Assembly (NCBI GenBank): GCA_902591925.1
Contig: CACJCN010000002.1
Coordinates: forward strand, 62,001 to 126,000
Length of the DNA: 64,000 nt
Reading direction: 5' to 3'
Source: an uncultured SAR86 cluster bacterium
GTDB taxonomy: Bacteria > Pseudomonadota > Gammaproteobacteria > Magnimaribacterales > D2472
Both the position numbers and the translations under genes were made by a program. Positions 1 through 9,500 of this stretch are shown here, in pieces; the stretch's first letter is position 1; every line of letters starts with the position of its first letter. Below the pieces are notes generated by a model that made no database searches, was not told the origin of the DNA, and saw only the letters and a list, made by a program, of their open reading frames with translations.

Positions 1-1
1 T

Positions 2-463
2 GAATCAACTATTAATGATTGGCTAAGCAAAAATGGTATATCAGATATTAACTCTACATATTTCCCAAGCTTTATATCTCCATTAGAAATTATTGAAGAT
101 ATTCAAAACAATAAACATTTAAATTTTAGGGAGTTCCTTGAAATTATTTCTGACTTTATAGAAAATAAAATTGATGCTAATTCAGCCTTAAAAAATGTTG
201 CAAATCTAGAAATTGATTTAATTACTAAGACAAATTATTTAATTGAATTTCTTAAGATACTCTTAAAATCAAGGTTATTATCTGAAGAATTATCGGGTTC
301 TTATGTAAAATTTAATACATTTAAATTTAACAATTTAAAGATTTCAAATCTTATAAATGATTTAAATGATTTTCGATATGATTATTTTAAAGTCCCACAA
401 ATCAATGAAACACATGTTTTAAACTATTTTTTTAGCGAATTAAAAAATTCTATCAAGATATAG
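2..463 (+). CDS. holB: DNA polymerase III delta-prime subunit, C-terminal part (probable)
   Basis: An open frame enters from the left edge and ends at TAG 461-463, giving about 153 residues with no start in the window. It reads INDWLSKNGI ... SPLEIIEDI ... and ends HVLNYFFSELKNSIKI. The predicted all-helical layout and the closing 'asparagine, then hydrophobic helix' pattern resemble the C-terminal oligomerisation domain of the clamp-loader subunit delta-prime. The catalytic-like AAA+ part would lie outside the window. The match is by pattern only, and this domain is poorly conserved, so another helical protein is possible. Its last 11 bases overlap the end of the converging SDR gene. Confidence 0.5.
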   Translation, partial: ESTINDWLSKNGISDINSTYFPSFISPLEIIEDIQNNKHLNFREFLEIISDFIENKIDANSALKNVANLEIDLITKTNYLIEFLKILLKSRLLSEELSGSYVKFNTFKFNNLKISNLINDLNDFRYDYFKVPQINETHVLNYFFSELKNSIKI

Positions 464-1220
464 TTGTACCACCATCAACAACTATTGTTTGTCCGTTAAT
501 ATAATTACCAGCATCAGAAGCAAGCATAATAGCAACACCAGCAATTTCATCTGGCTCACCGATCCTTCTCATAGGTGTTGAAGATAACACTGAATTTAAA
601 ATATCAGGATTTTCCCATAATGCCTTCGCAAAATCTGTTTTTATAAGACCTGGTGCAATTGAATTTGCTCTAATATTTTTATGACCAAATTCAGCAGCTA
701 TATTTTTAACAATCATAACATCGGCAGCTTTACTTATATTATAAGCACCAAGTATTGGGCTACCTTTAATAGCAGCGATACTAGATATAATAATAATTGA
801 ACCATCCTCACGATCAATCATATCTGGTAATACTAAGTTGCATAAAATTTGATTAGACTTAATATTATTATTCATAACCTTGTCAAACTTTTCTGATGGC
901 ATATCAAGCATTGACCCCATAAATGGATTTGTTGCAGCATTGCAAATGAGGGTATCAATTCTTCCTAGTTTTTCTTTAGTTAATGATACTAAATCATTTA
1001 GTTGATTTTCATCACTGATATTTGCTGGAATAGGGAAGGCAACTTCCGTACCAACAGCTTTATTAATTTCACTAGCAGTAGCTTTACATGCATCAAGTTT
1101 CCTACTAGAGATAATGACCTTGGCACCATGTAAAGCACAATGATGTGCAATACTTTTTCCTATACCCCTTGAAGATCCTGTAATTAAAATTGATTTATCT
1201 TTTAGGTTAAATAATGACAT
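453..1220 (-). CDS. SDR-family NAD(P)-dependent oxidoreductase
   Basis: A classical short-chain dehydrogenase/reductase of 255 aa, the usual length. The cofactor-binding TGSSRGIG motif is at residues 14-21. NAAT follows near residue 94, the catalytic Ser lies in the IIISSIAA strand, and the YNISK (YxxxK) active site is near residue 160. The C-terminal DGG motif typical of FabG-like enzymes is present. Such enzymes interconvert alcohols and ketones; the substrate cannot be read from sequence. The start is supported by a TATAAT element exactly 6 bases upstream on this strand, implying a leaderless mRNA. That element overlaps the divergent grxC promoter. Confidence 0.9.
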   Translation of the reverse strand: MSLFNLKDKSILITGSSRGIGKSIAHHCALHGAKVIISSRKLDACKATASEINKAVGTEVAFPIPANISDENQLNDLVSLTKEKLGRIDTLICNAATNPFMGSMLDMPSEKFDKVMNNNIKSNQILCNLVLPDMIDREDGSIIIISSIAAIKGSPILGAYNISKAADVMIVKNIAAEFGHKNIRANSIAPGLIKTDFAKALWENPDILNSVLSSTPMRRIGEPDEIAGVAIMLASDAGNYINGQTIVVDGGTTIS

Positions 1221-1222
1221 AT

Positions 1223-1238
1223 TTTCATTATAATGAAA
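1223..1238. promoter_or_regulatory. Perfect 16-bp palindrome carrying two divergent overlapping -10 elements
   Basis: TTTCATTATAATGAAA is its own reverse complement. On the plus strand TATAAT (1229-1234) lies 6 bases before the grxC ATG at 1241. On the minus strand TATAAT (plus 1227-1232) lies 6 bases before the SDR ATG at 1220. Neither gene has a Shine-Dalgarno sequence, so both transcripts would start at or next to their ATG. The two polymerases could not occupy the site together. A repressor site is the alternative reading of the palindrome. Confidence 0.6.
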
Positions 1239-1240
1239 TT

Positions 1241-1474
1241 ATGACTAAAAAAGTTGAAATATATTCCAGGTCAAATTGCTCGTACTGCGTTATGGCAATG
1301 AACTTCTTTGATTCAAAAGGAATAAAATATGATGTCTATAGTGCTGATGATCCAAAAGTTTTTGAAGAGATGTTAGAGCGAAATCCTCAAGCTAGAACAG
1401 TTCCCCAAATTTTTATAGATGATGAGTTAATTGGTGGATATACTGATTTAGTCGAAAATTATTCGGAACAATAA
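1241..1474 (+). CDS. grxC: Glutaredoxin
   Basis: A 77-aa thioredoxin-fold dithiol glutaredoxin that reduces protein disulfides and glutathione mixed disulfides in the cytoplasm. The active site is CSYC near residues 12-15 (the family norm is CPYC). The cis-proline TVPQIF motif and the GGYTDL glutathione-binding turn follow. The ORF track begins at 1214, but MTKKVEIYSR at 1241 is the normal family N-terminus. A TATAAT hexamer 6 bases upstream lies inside the longer version, so 1241 is chosen. The gene ends one base before the AGCS symporter start, so the two are probably cotranscribed. Confidence 0.9.
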   Translation: MTKKVEIYSRSNCSYCVMAMNFFDSKGIKYDVYSADDPKVFEEMLERNPQARTVPQIFIDDELIGGYTDLVENYSEQ

Positions 1475-1475
1475 T

Positions 1476-3143
1476 ATGGAACAATTTAATGCTTTTTTGG
1501 TATTACTTGATAGTAATTTAAGTGGATCTTGGTGGTTTCCAGCTTTATTAATTGGAACGGGTATATTTTTTACTATTTATCTAGGATTTCCACAATTTAA
1601 GTATTTCAATAGCGCATTCAAAATAGTATCTGGAAAGACAAAAAACTCTGAATCAAATGGAGAAACAACTGGATTTCAAGCGCTTACAACAGCTATGTCT
1701 GGCGCTGTGGGTACAGGAAATATTGGTGGTGTTGCTTTAGCAATTTGGACAGGTGGGCCTGCAGCAATATTTTGGATGTGGATTACAGCAATTTTTGGTA
1801 TGACAACAAAATATGTTGAAGTAACTTTAGGCCATAAATACAGAACAACTCTAAGCGACGGCTCAATATCTGGTGGACCAATGTATTACATTGAACAAGG
1901 TTTAAATATGAAATGGGTTGCTATTCTATTTGCATTCTTAATGATGATTACAGCTATTGGTTCTGGAAATATGCCTCAAATTAATAATATCGCTTTGGTA
2001 ATGAATACTGAATTTGCTGTACCTAAACTATTTACTGGATTATTTTTGGGAGCTTTACTTTGGATAATTATTATTGGAGGAATAAAAAGGATTGCATCTG
2101 TTGCTAGTAGAATTATTCCAATAATGGGTCTTATATACTTTGGAGGCGCATTAATAATTTTGGCAGAGAATTATCAAAATATAATACCTTCATTTAATGC
2201 AATATTTGCACAAGTCTTTACTGGATCTGCTGCAGTTGGCGGATTTCTTGGCGCTAGTTTTGCAATGAGTTTAAAATATGGAGTTGCTCGTGGGCTTTAT
2301 TCGAATGAAGCTGGTCAAGGATCATCTCCAATTGCTCATGCTTCATCAAAAAATAAATCAATTGATCAAGGTGTTGTTTCTATTCTTGAGCCTTTTATTG
2401 ATACCATTGTTGTTTGCAGTGTTACAGCATTGGTAATCCTATCAAGTGGAGTATGGACTCAAAAATTTGATACAACTTTCTCAAAGACAGATATGGTAAT
2501 TCTTGAAGGAATTTATTCTGATGAAAAAAATATAGATGGTGAATATATTAATCCTGATCATATAAACGAATTAACAAATTATGTTCAATCTATTGATTCA
2601 AATGTAAATGAATTTTCAGGATCATTAGACATAAAGGATGGGAAAATATTATCAGAAAATATAACTGTAATTCATTCTAGATCAATTGCAGAAGATATAA
2701 GAATCTCTAATTCAATTGATGATGGTTTATTTTCAGGAAAACTTGAAGTTAAAAATGGAAAAATATCAGAACAAGTTACTATAAATGGTAAATCACTTGT
2801 AAGCTCAGCCGAATTGACAGCAAAAGCATTCTCGCAAGGAATACTTGGTCAATATGGAGGTAAGTTAGTAGCTATAGCATTATTATTATTCGCATTTTCT
2901 ACATCAATAACCTGGTGTTACTATGGGGATAGATCAACTGCGTATATTTTTGGAGAGAAGGGCGTTGTTTGGTATAGAAATTTCTATGTTTTATGTTTTG
3001 TTTTAGCTGCAGTTATTGATACAACTGTAGTTTGGAACATTGCTTATGTTGTTGTTGCACTTGTATCGATCCCAAACTTAATTGCTATGTTTGTTCTCAG
3101 AAAGGAAATGAAATCTCTCTCTGATAATTTTGAAATTAAATAG
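1476..3143 (+). CDS. Sodium:alanine/glycine symporter (AGCS family) with a large soluble insertion
   Basis: An inner-membrane amino acid carrier coupled to Na+, with about ten hydrophobic segments. The family signature GAVGTGNIGGVALAI is at residues 77-91, with SNEAGQGSSPIAHA near 276-289 and FAFSTSITWCYYG near the C-terminus. At 555 aa it is longer than typical members (about 450-490 aa). The excess is a hydrophilic stretch at roughly residues 335-445, rich in Asp, Asn and Ser, placed after the ILSSGVW helix and before SAELTAKAF. Substrate is inferred from family membership (alanine, glycine or similar). The sodium gradient would be supplied by the Nqr pump encoded 12 kb away. Confidence 0.9.
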   Translation: MEQFNAFLVLLDSNLSGSWWFPALLIGTGIFFTIYLGFPQFKYFNSAFKIVSGKTKNSESNGETTGFQALTTAMSGAVGTGNIGGVALAIWTGGPAAIFWMWITAIFGMTTKYVEVTLGHKYRTTLSDGSISGGPMYYIEQGLNMKWVAILFAFLMMITAIGSGNMPQINNIALVMNTEFAVPKLFTGLFLGALLWIIIIGGIKRIASVASRIIPIMGLIYFGGALIILAENYQNIIPSFNAIFAQVFTGSAAVGGFLGASFAMSLKYGVARGLYSNEAGQGSSPIAHASSKNKSIDQGVVSILEPFIDTIVVCSVTALVILSSGVWTQKFDTTFSKTDMVILEGIYSDEKNIDGEYINPDHINELTNYVQSIDSNVNEFSGSLDIKDGKILSENITVIHSRSIAEDIRISNSIDDGLFSGKLEVKNGKISEQVTINGKSLVSSAELTAKAFSQGILGQYGGKLVAIALLLFAFSTSITWCYYGDRSTAYIFGEKGVVWYRNFYVLCFVLAAVIDTTVVWNIAYVVVALVSIPNLIAMFVLRKEMKSLSDNFEIK

Positions 3144-4149
3144 CATAATCAATTTGAATAAAATCAAAAATTTATTATTGTTTATTGCAATTCCCTCAAT
3201 CTTTTCATGTGGAAGCGGAGGTGAAGCTGATACTCAAAATACAATAGTTAATAATGTTCCTATTTCATATTCTTATTCACCACCTTCAGGAAAATCGATA
3301 GATAATTGTGTTGCTAAAAGTGATAGAGCAAATTGGCAAGAAGACTTTATCAATTCTGAGTTAGATATTTCTAAGTGGTCTTTTGATGAAGGTTGCAACA
3401 ATAATGGTGGAGGTTGTAATGGGAATAATGAATACCAAAACTATACACTGAATGATTCAGATAATCTCTTTATTGAAAATGGCTTTTTGAAAATTCAACC
3501 TATATATGAAATAAATACAGGCTCTGATAATGTTACTCAGAATTACACTTCAGCAAAAATCATGACAAAGGATAAATTCCCAATTGATATTAATAGCAGG
3601 GTTACTATTTGTTTTAAACTTCCTGAGGGAACTGGTTTGTGGCCAGCCGTCTGGATGCTTCCTTTTGACAATTCTCCTTGGCCTAGTGGAGGTGAAATAG
3701 ACCTTATTGAAGCAAAAGGTAGGTCATATCCCATTGATGGATCACCAGGACAATCTAATATAATAAGTTCTGCTGTTCATTTTGGAACACAATGGCCTGA
3801 TCATAAATATATTGTTAATGAATTTTATTCATCAATTGAAAACAATTATCAAGATTTTTTTCATTCGGTTACTTTAATTTTTCAAAATAATAAAATTGAT
3901 ATTTATGTTAATGATGAAACGACTCCCCACCTCAGTGTTGATCCATCAATTTATCCTTTAAATCAATATGCATATCCATTCAATAGACAATATTATTTAA
4001 TTATTAATGTTGCTGTAGGTGGAAATTTTGATTCTGGAAGAGTTGAACCATCTGAAATTTGTATTGATTCAAGTTGTTCAAATTTTATAGATAATCCAGA
4101 TAAAAAAAGATTGATAATAGACTGGATTGAATACGAAAAATTATATTAA
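3130..4149 (+). CDS. GH16-family beta-glucanase lipoprotein (laminarinase-like)
   Basis: A 339-aa exported glycoside hydrolase. A hydrophobic signal ending in SIFSC makes Cys27 a likely lipoprotein acyl site, followed by a Gly/Ser-rich linker. The GH16 catalytic motif GEIDLIEA is at residues 188-195: Glu189 is the nucleophile, Asp191 the helper and Glu194 the acid/base. GLWPAVWMLP and an N-terminal WSFDEG region are also typical of the fold. GH16 enzymes cleave beta-1,3/1,4-glucans, and laminarin from algae is the natural guess for a marine cell. The start is TTG at 3130, overlapping the symporter stop by 14 bases; a TTG at 3154 is an alternative. Neighbouring genes do not form a wider polysaccharide locus. 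Confidence 0.88.
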   Translation: MKLNSIINLNKIKNLLLFIAIPSIFSCGSGGEADTQNTIVNNVPISYSYSPPSGKSIDNCVAKSDRANWQEDFINSELDISKWSFDEGCNNNGGGCNGNNEYQNYTLNDSDNLFIENGFLKIQPIYEINTGSDNVTQNYTSAKIMTKDKFPIDINSRVTICFKLPEGTGLWPAVWMLPFDNSPWPSGGEIDLIEAKGRSYPIDGSPGQSNIISSAVHFGTQWPDHKYIVNEFYSSIENNYQDFFHSVTLIFQNNKIDIYVNDETTPHLSVDPSIYPLNQYAYPFNRQYYLIINVAVGGNFDSGRVEPSEICIDSSCSNFIDNPDKKRLIIDWIEYEKLY

Positions 4150-5156
4150 TTTTTTTTATGTAATAAAGAAACAATTTCTAGATGTTTGGTATTAGGAAAT
4201 TGATCAAATAATTCAATTTTTTCAATATAATGACTCTTTAGTAAATTTATGTCTCTTATGTATGTGTTTTGATTACAGGAAATATAAATAACATTCTTAA
4301 AGTTATTTAAAATATTAACTGTATTAAGATCTAATCCTGATCTTGGTGGATCAACTAAAACATGTGAAAAATCAAAGTCTGTAATTTCATTTTGCTTCAT
4401 TCGATTAAATTTTTTACCATTTATTAATTCATATACTTCATTTGATGATAGTCTTGCTGAAGAAATATTTGATATTGAATTTTTAATAATAGCTTTATTA
4501 AGACATTGAATTGCATTTCTATTGTTTTCTGTTGCTAAAACTTTACTGAATAAAGATGATAACGGTAATGAGAATGTACCTACACCACAATATAATTCTA
4601 ATAAGTCTTTTGGATTATTAATAAAATCTTGTACTTTAGTAAACATTTTTTCTAAAAGAAATTTATTTGGTTGAAAGAAACAGTTGTCGGTTTGATATAA
4701 AACTAAATTATTTAACTTTAAATGGTACTCAAAAAAATAGTTTTGAGATGAATAACAAAAGTTTTTTGATCTAATAATAATATTTATTTTTAATTCATTA
4801 GACAATTTATCAATTAACTTAATATGGTTATCAGTGATTTTTTTATGGTAAATAAGAGAAGTTGTAACAAGATTCGAGCTATTAGATCTAAAATTAATTT
4901 GAAATAATTTGTTTTTTAACTTTTCTGAATTATTAATTTTATCCAATAAAAGTTTCATAGTTTTTTGAATTTCAACAGAAGCAACTTTAAAAGATTTTAG
5001 ATAAATCTTTTTATTGTTTTCATACATAACATAACCTCCTTTGCTAAAAGAAAATTCGCATCTATTTCTATAATTTAAAGCAGGACTTAAATTTATATTT
5101 ACATCATTTTGAAAATGACTTTTTATATTTGTTTTAAATTCATCGAATTTATTCAT
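4146..5156 (-). CDS. trmA: tRNA (uracil-54-C5)-methyltransferase
   Basis: Makes ribothymidine-54 in the T-loop of tRNAs using S-adenosylmethionine. It is 336 aa (E. coli TrmA is 366). The SAM-binding motif LYCGVGTFSLP, the DPPRSGLD motif, the nucleophilic Cys in ISCNQNT and the general-base Glu in KHLEIVSLL are all present. FNRMK and LFDQFPNTKHLE are typical of TrmA rather than of RlmC/RlmD, and there are no Fe-S cysteines. SCNQNT departs slightly from the common SCNPxT. Its ATG overlaps the end of the upstream DUF2970 gene by 8 bases, so the two are translationally coupled. Its last 4 bases overlap the converging GH16 gene. Confidence 0.93.
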   Translation of the reverse strand: MNKFDEFKTNIKSHFQNDVNINLSPALNYRNRCEFSFSKGGYVMYENNKKIYLKSFKVASVEIQKTMKLLLDKINNSEKLKNKLFQINFRSNSSNLVTTSLIYHKKITDNHIKLIDKLSNELKINIIIRSKNFCYSSQNYFFEYHLKLNNLVLYQTDNCFFQPNKFLLEKMFTKVQDFINNPKDLLELYCGVGTFSLPLSSLFSKVLATENNRNAIQCLNKAIIKNSISNISSARLSSNEVYELINGKKFNRMKQNEITDFDFSHVLVDPPRSGLDLNTVNILNNFKNVIYISCNQNTYIRDINLLKSHYIEKIELFDQFPNTKHLEIVSLLHKKN

Positions 5157-5316
5157 TAAAAAAACTTGTAATAACCAAAATTAAACTTATAAAACTTAAA
5201 TTAATAACAAGAAATAACAATATTACTTTAAAAAGTGAAATATTATTTAAATCTTTTTTTAATTCATCTTTTTTTCTAATTCCTAAAAAAGAATTTATAA
5301 TTCTGTAAAACCACAT
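5149..5316 (-). CDS. DUF2970-type small membrane protein (absent from the ORF track)
   Basis: A 55-aa frame reading MWFYRIINSFLGIRKKDELK and ending ISLILVITSFFNE. The order is a short amphipathic segment with an SxxGI(R/Q)KKxE-type motif, a charged stretch (KKDELKKD) and one transmembrane helix (about residues 28-52). This is the layout of DUF2970 proteins, a small gammaproteobacterial inner-membrane family of unknown function. The match is from memory of the family pattern. The gene overlaps trmA by 8 bases on the same strand. Its ATG lies only 6 bases from the divergent nfuA ATG, so both promoters must lie inside the opposing coding sequence. Confidence 0.75.
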   Translation of the reverse strand: MWFYRIINSFLGIRKKDELKKDLNNISLFKVILLFLVINLSFISLILVITSFFNE

Positions 5317-5322
5317 ATTTTT

Positions 5323-5913
5323 ATGAACAAAATTATTAATATTACAAAATCAGCTGAGGAATACTTGGCTAAATTAATTAAAGACAAAAATGAAACAGAT
5401 TTGTCAATAAGAATATTTATTTCTGACCCAGGCACCCCAAAAGCAGAAACTTGTCTTGCTTATTGTAAACCAGATGAGTCTATGCCTGATGATATGATAA
5501 TTAATTTAGATTTAATAACTGTCAATATTGAAAAAAGAAGCATTCCATTTCTTAAAGATTGTGAAGTTAATTTTGATAATGATACATTTGGAGGCCAACT
5601 TACAATTAAGGCTCCAAATGCAAGAGTGCCGAATATTTCACCTGATAGCCCTGTAGAGGACAGAATAAATTATGTAATTTATAACGAGATAAATCCTATG
5701 CTTGAATCTCATGGAGGAGAGGTTAGTCTTGTAGAATTTAGTGATAAAAATGAAGCTGTTCTTCAATTTGGAGGAGGTTGTCAAGGTTGCGGTATGGTTG
5801 ATGTTACACTCAAAGATGGTATTGAGACGACATTAGTAGATCAAATACCGGAAGTAGAAGCGGTTGTTGATGTAACCGATCATTCTCTTGATGAAAATGC
5901 ATATTACAAATAA
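5323..5913 (+). CDS. nfuA: Fe-S cluster carrier NfuA
   Basis: A 196-aa carrier that delivers [4Fe-4S] clusters to apoproteins and protects them under oxidative stress (E. coli NfuA is 191 aa). The N-terminal half is a degenerate A-type carrier domain (RIFISDPGTPKAETC). The C-terminal Nfu domain has the cluster-binding CxxC in GGGCQGCGMVDVTLKDGIE. An upstream TATAAT at 5296-5301, inside the divergent DUF2970 gene, could give a short leader. The gene ends one base before the converging csiV-like gene. Substrates in this cell would include aconitase and other Fe-S enzymes. Confidence 0.96.
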   Translation: MNKIINITKSAEEYLAKLIKDKNETDLSIRIFISDPGTPKAETCLAYCKPDESMPDDMIINLDLITVNIEKRSIPFLKDCEVNFDNDTFGGQLTIKAPNARVPNISPDSPVEDRINYVIYNEINPMLESHGGEVSLVEFSDKNEAVLQFGGGCQGCGMVDVTLKDGIETTLVDQIPEVEAVVDVTDHSLDENAYYK

Positions 5914-6558
5914 TTAAATTTCATTTACAGAAACTACCACGCCAAAATATGGATGATCGAAAAAGTGAATTTCCTCATTAAATATTCTTTTTTCATTATC
6001 GATGAAGATTGTAATATTGGGACTTTTTGTATATAAATCTCCTAAATATGCCTTAAGATCAATATGCATAAATCTTTTTTTATAGAGCTTTATAAGAAAG
6101 CCATAATTATTTTGACTTTGATATGACAAATAATCTATAGATTCATTATCGGGAATTGTTTGGATCCATGATTTTGAATCAAGTAAAATATAATCTTTGT
6201 CATTACCAATTCTATTTTTAAGATCATTCAAAACAGTTAAATTATCATAATCTCTATAGAGAGGTTCTGGTAATTTATTAATGTCTAAGCTATCAATATT
6301 ATCAAATAAGTCTTTATAAAATTCAGACATATTTGAAAAGTTACTATGTTCTGTTTTACTAAATAAAGAGGCTTCATCAAATAAATAAACAATATTTTTA
6401 TCAGGTATTTTTAATTTTGTTTTGAAAGTTTCATTAGTCTGGATATCTGTAAACTTAAAAATAATTAGTTCTATTTTGTATTCAGCCGTATCTTCTTGAG
6501 CAAAACTAATATTTATTAATAATATTAATAATAAGGATCTTTTTTTAAAAAATTTCAT
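5914..6558 (-). CDS. csiV: CsiV-family periplasmic protein
   Basis: A 214-aa exported protein with a signal peptide (KKRSLLLILLINISFAQE). The family marks are YKIELIIFKF at the mature N-terminus and FDHPYFGVVVSV at the C-terminus. The latter corresponds to the closing 'YFDHPLFGV' motif of the CsiV group, described in Shewanella as needed for cell-shape integrity and peptidoglycan binding. The gene overlaps the mfd stop by 14 bases on the same strand, and csiV directly after mfd is the usual gammaproteobacterial order, which supports the call. The middle part is poorly conserved, so the molecular role is not shown by the sequence. Confidence 0.75.
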   Translation of the reverse strand: MKFFKKRSLLLILLINISFAQEDTAEYKIELIIFKFTDIQTNETFKTKLKIPDKNIVYLFDEASLFSKTEHSNFSNMSEFYKDLFDNIDSLDINKLPEPLYRDYDNLTVLNDLKNRIGNDKDYILLDSKSWIQTIPDNESIDYLSYQSQNNYGFLIKLYKKRFMHIDLKAYLGDLYTKSPNITIFIDNEKRIFNEEIHFFDHPYFGVVVSVNEI

Positions 6559-9500
6559 CTAACAACTTATTTATTTTTTTTCTTCTAACCTCAGAGTTTA
6601 ATTCATCATACTTATAAATAAATTTATTATTTGAATTAATTTGATATATTTTAGGCTCATTTTTGGCAAGACTAATTAATTTATCGAAATGAGTGTCTTT
6701 TATAGCATCTGTTATTTCAATATTTGTATTTTTTTTATTAGACTTAATTGATTTAATTCCAGTATTTAGTACCTTTAAATAAAATTTTTTGTTATCTATT
6801 AAATTTTTAGTTTCAATTGGTATTTTTCCGCATCTGTCCTTAAGGTTTGTATTCAAAGTCTTTAAATCTTTTAAAGTTAAAACTTCATCAAGTTTTTTAT
6901 AGATTTTTAAACGCTCTAGAGGTGAAGGCAAATAATCTTCACTAATATATGCAGAATCATAAAAATTTATCTCTATATCTTTTTTAATTGATAGTTTATT
7001 ATTTTTTTGAGAATTTATAGCATCTTTTAACATCGATAAATATAAAGATAAGCCTATGTTGTCAATGTGACCGCTTTGTTTATCTCCTAACATTTCTCCA
7101 CCGCCTCTAAGTTCAAGATCTTCTTCTGCAATTAAAAATCCTTCTCCAAGACTAGAATGTCTAATTATAGAATCTAATCTATTTCTAGAAAGCTTTGGTA
7201 TTTCTAGTGTTGGAATTAAAAAATAACAATAACCTTGTTTCTCTGACCTCCCAACTCTCCCTCGAAGCTGATGAAGTTGTGATAGTCCAAAATTATGTGA
7301 GTTGATAATTATCATTGTGTTTGCATTTGGAATATCGAGCCCCATTTCAATAATAGTTGTACAAATTAATCCATCGATATCACCATTTTTAAAATCATGC
7401 ATTACATTTCTTATTTCTTTTTTTGAAAGTCTTCCATGAGCAATTGAAACCTTAAAATCAGGCAGTAAGTTATTAATTTCTTTTTCTATAGCCGTCATTT
7501 TGTCTATATCATTTTGAACAATGAAACATTGACCACCTCTTACTTTTTCTCTTGTTAATGCTTCTTTAAGAAGCTGTGAGGTTTGAATTTTTAGAAATGA
7601 TTTTATGTTAATTCTATTTGTTGGCGGAGTCTGTAAAAAAGAAAAATCTTTTAAACCTGAGAACACAAGATTCATGGTTCTTGGAATAGGGGTAGCAGAT
7701 AAGTAAAGCACATGAATATTTGATTTCCTATTTTTAATGAAGTTTTTTTGTTTAATACCAAATTTATGTTCTTCATCAATGATTAGCAAACCAGTATTTT
7801 CGTAATTGATAGTATTATTAAAAACAATGTGAGTAGCAATTAAGATATCAATCTTTTTTGCATTAAAATCATTAATTACATGTTCTTTGTTTTTATTTGA
7901 TGTGTGTCTATTTAACTTGTTTATGGATACTGGGAAATTTTCAAATCTTTTGATAAAGGAATCATAATGTTGATCACAAAGTACTGTACTTGGGGTAATA
8001 ATAATTACCTGTTTATTAGATGAAACTGATATGAACGCTGCCCTCATTGCAACTTCTGTTTTTCCAAATCCTACATCTCCACATAAAACACGATTCATAG
8101 GTTTTATAAGAGAAAGATCCTTTTTTATTGATAGAATGGATTCGATTTGATCTGGTGTTTCACTATATGGAAATTCTTTTTCAAAATTTAAAAATAAGTC
8201 TTCATCAGCTTTTAAACGTGGTGAACTTGCATTATTTCTTCTTGATTCAATATCTAATATTTCTGCTGCATGATCAACAACTCTTTTATCTGCTCTAGAT
8301 TTTTTAATTGACCATTTATTTGATGATAGTGAATCAATTTTAATATTGATATTATTATTTTTATGATAATTCGTAATTTTATTAATATGTTTAAGCGGAA
8401 CATATAAAATCTCATTTTTGTCGTATATTATTTTTATATATTCACTGAATTTTTTATTAGCTTCGACAACTTCTAATCCTTCATAAATACCCAAACCATA
8501 ATCTTCATGAATTATTAAGTCCCCACTCTGAAAAAGTTTTGATAAAGTATCTTTCTTTATTGATTTAGTGTTTGATAGATCTATTTGGTATGCTGACTTA
8601 TCGATATATTCTTTATGAAAAATAAGCGTGTTCTCATCTCGAATATTAATTGGCCTTATAATATTTCCATAAATTATAGAAAGATCGTTTTTTATCTCAC
8701 TAGTGTTTTTAATTTTAATTGCTTCAGTTTTATATTTTTCTTTTAATTTTTTAATTTCCGAGGGTATAGAAGACATTAATACTATTTTTCTGTCTTTAAA
8801 ATTATTATCTTCAATTGCTTCTTCAATCTGTTTAAATGATTCAAATGAATGATCAATCTTATCTATGTCAATTTCTTTTATTGATTCAGTAAAATCTAAT
8901 ATATCTTTGTAACTTAAGAATAAATCTGATGGCTTAATTAATGGTCTGTTTGAATCATTTAATTCATCCTTATATCTATTTCTAATGAGGTCGTCATATT
9001 TTTTTATGTTATCACTTAAGTCATGATATTTAATGAAGTTGTAATCATTAAATATATCTAAAAAAGTTGATATTTTTTCAAAAAAGAAAGGAAAATATAT
9101 CTCAATTCCTTCTGGAACTTTATTATTTTTTATCTTTTGAAATATAGAGCAATATCTTTCATCTATATCCGGAAAATAATCTCGCCATTTATTAATAAAT
9201 GACGAAACTTTTAAATTATCCAGACTATATAAATTTCCTTTAGAAATAGAAAATTGATTAATATTTTTTATTGATAACTGGGACTCGATATCAAACAGTC
9301 TTATAGATTCAATATGATCATCAAATATTTCAATTCTTAACGGACTTTTATAAATAGGTGAAAAAACATCAATAATACCGCCTCTTACCGAATACTCATT
9401 TATTTTCTCTACATTTGTAATTTTTTGATAATTTAGAGATTCAACAATTTTTATAATTCTATCAATAGATAACTCATCGTTTATTGAAAATGTCTTTTCA

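Noticed and set aside
1214-1240. Longer N-terminus of glutaredoxin in the ORF track
   Set aside because: The extra residues MTYFHYNEI do not fit the family, and they overlap the start of the divergent SDR gene and the TATAAT hexamer.
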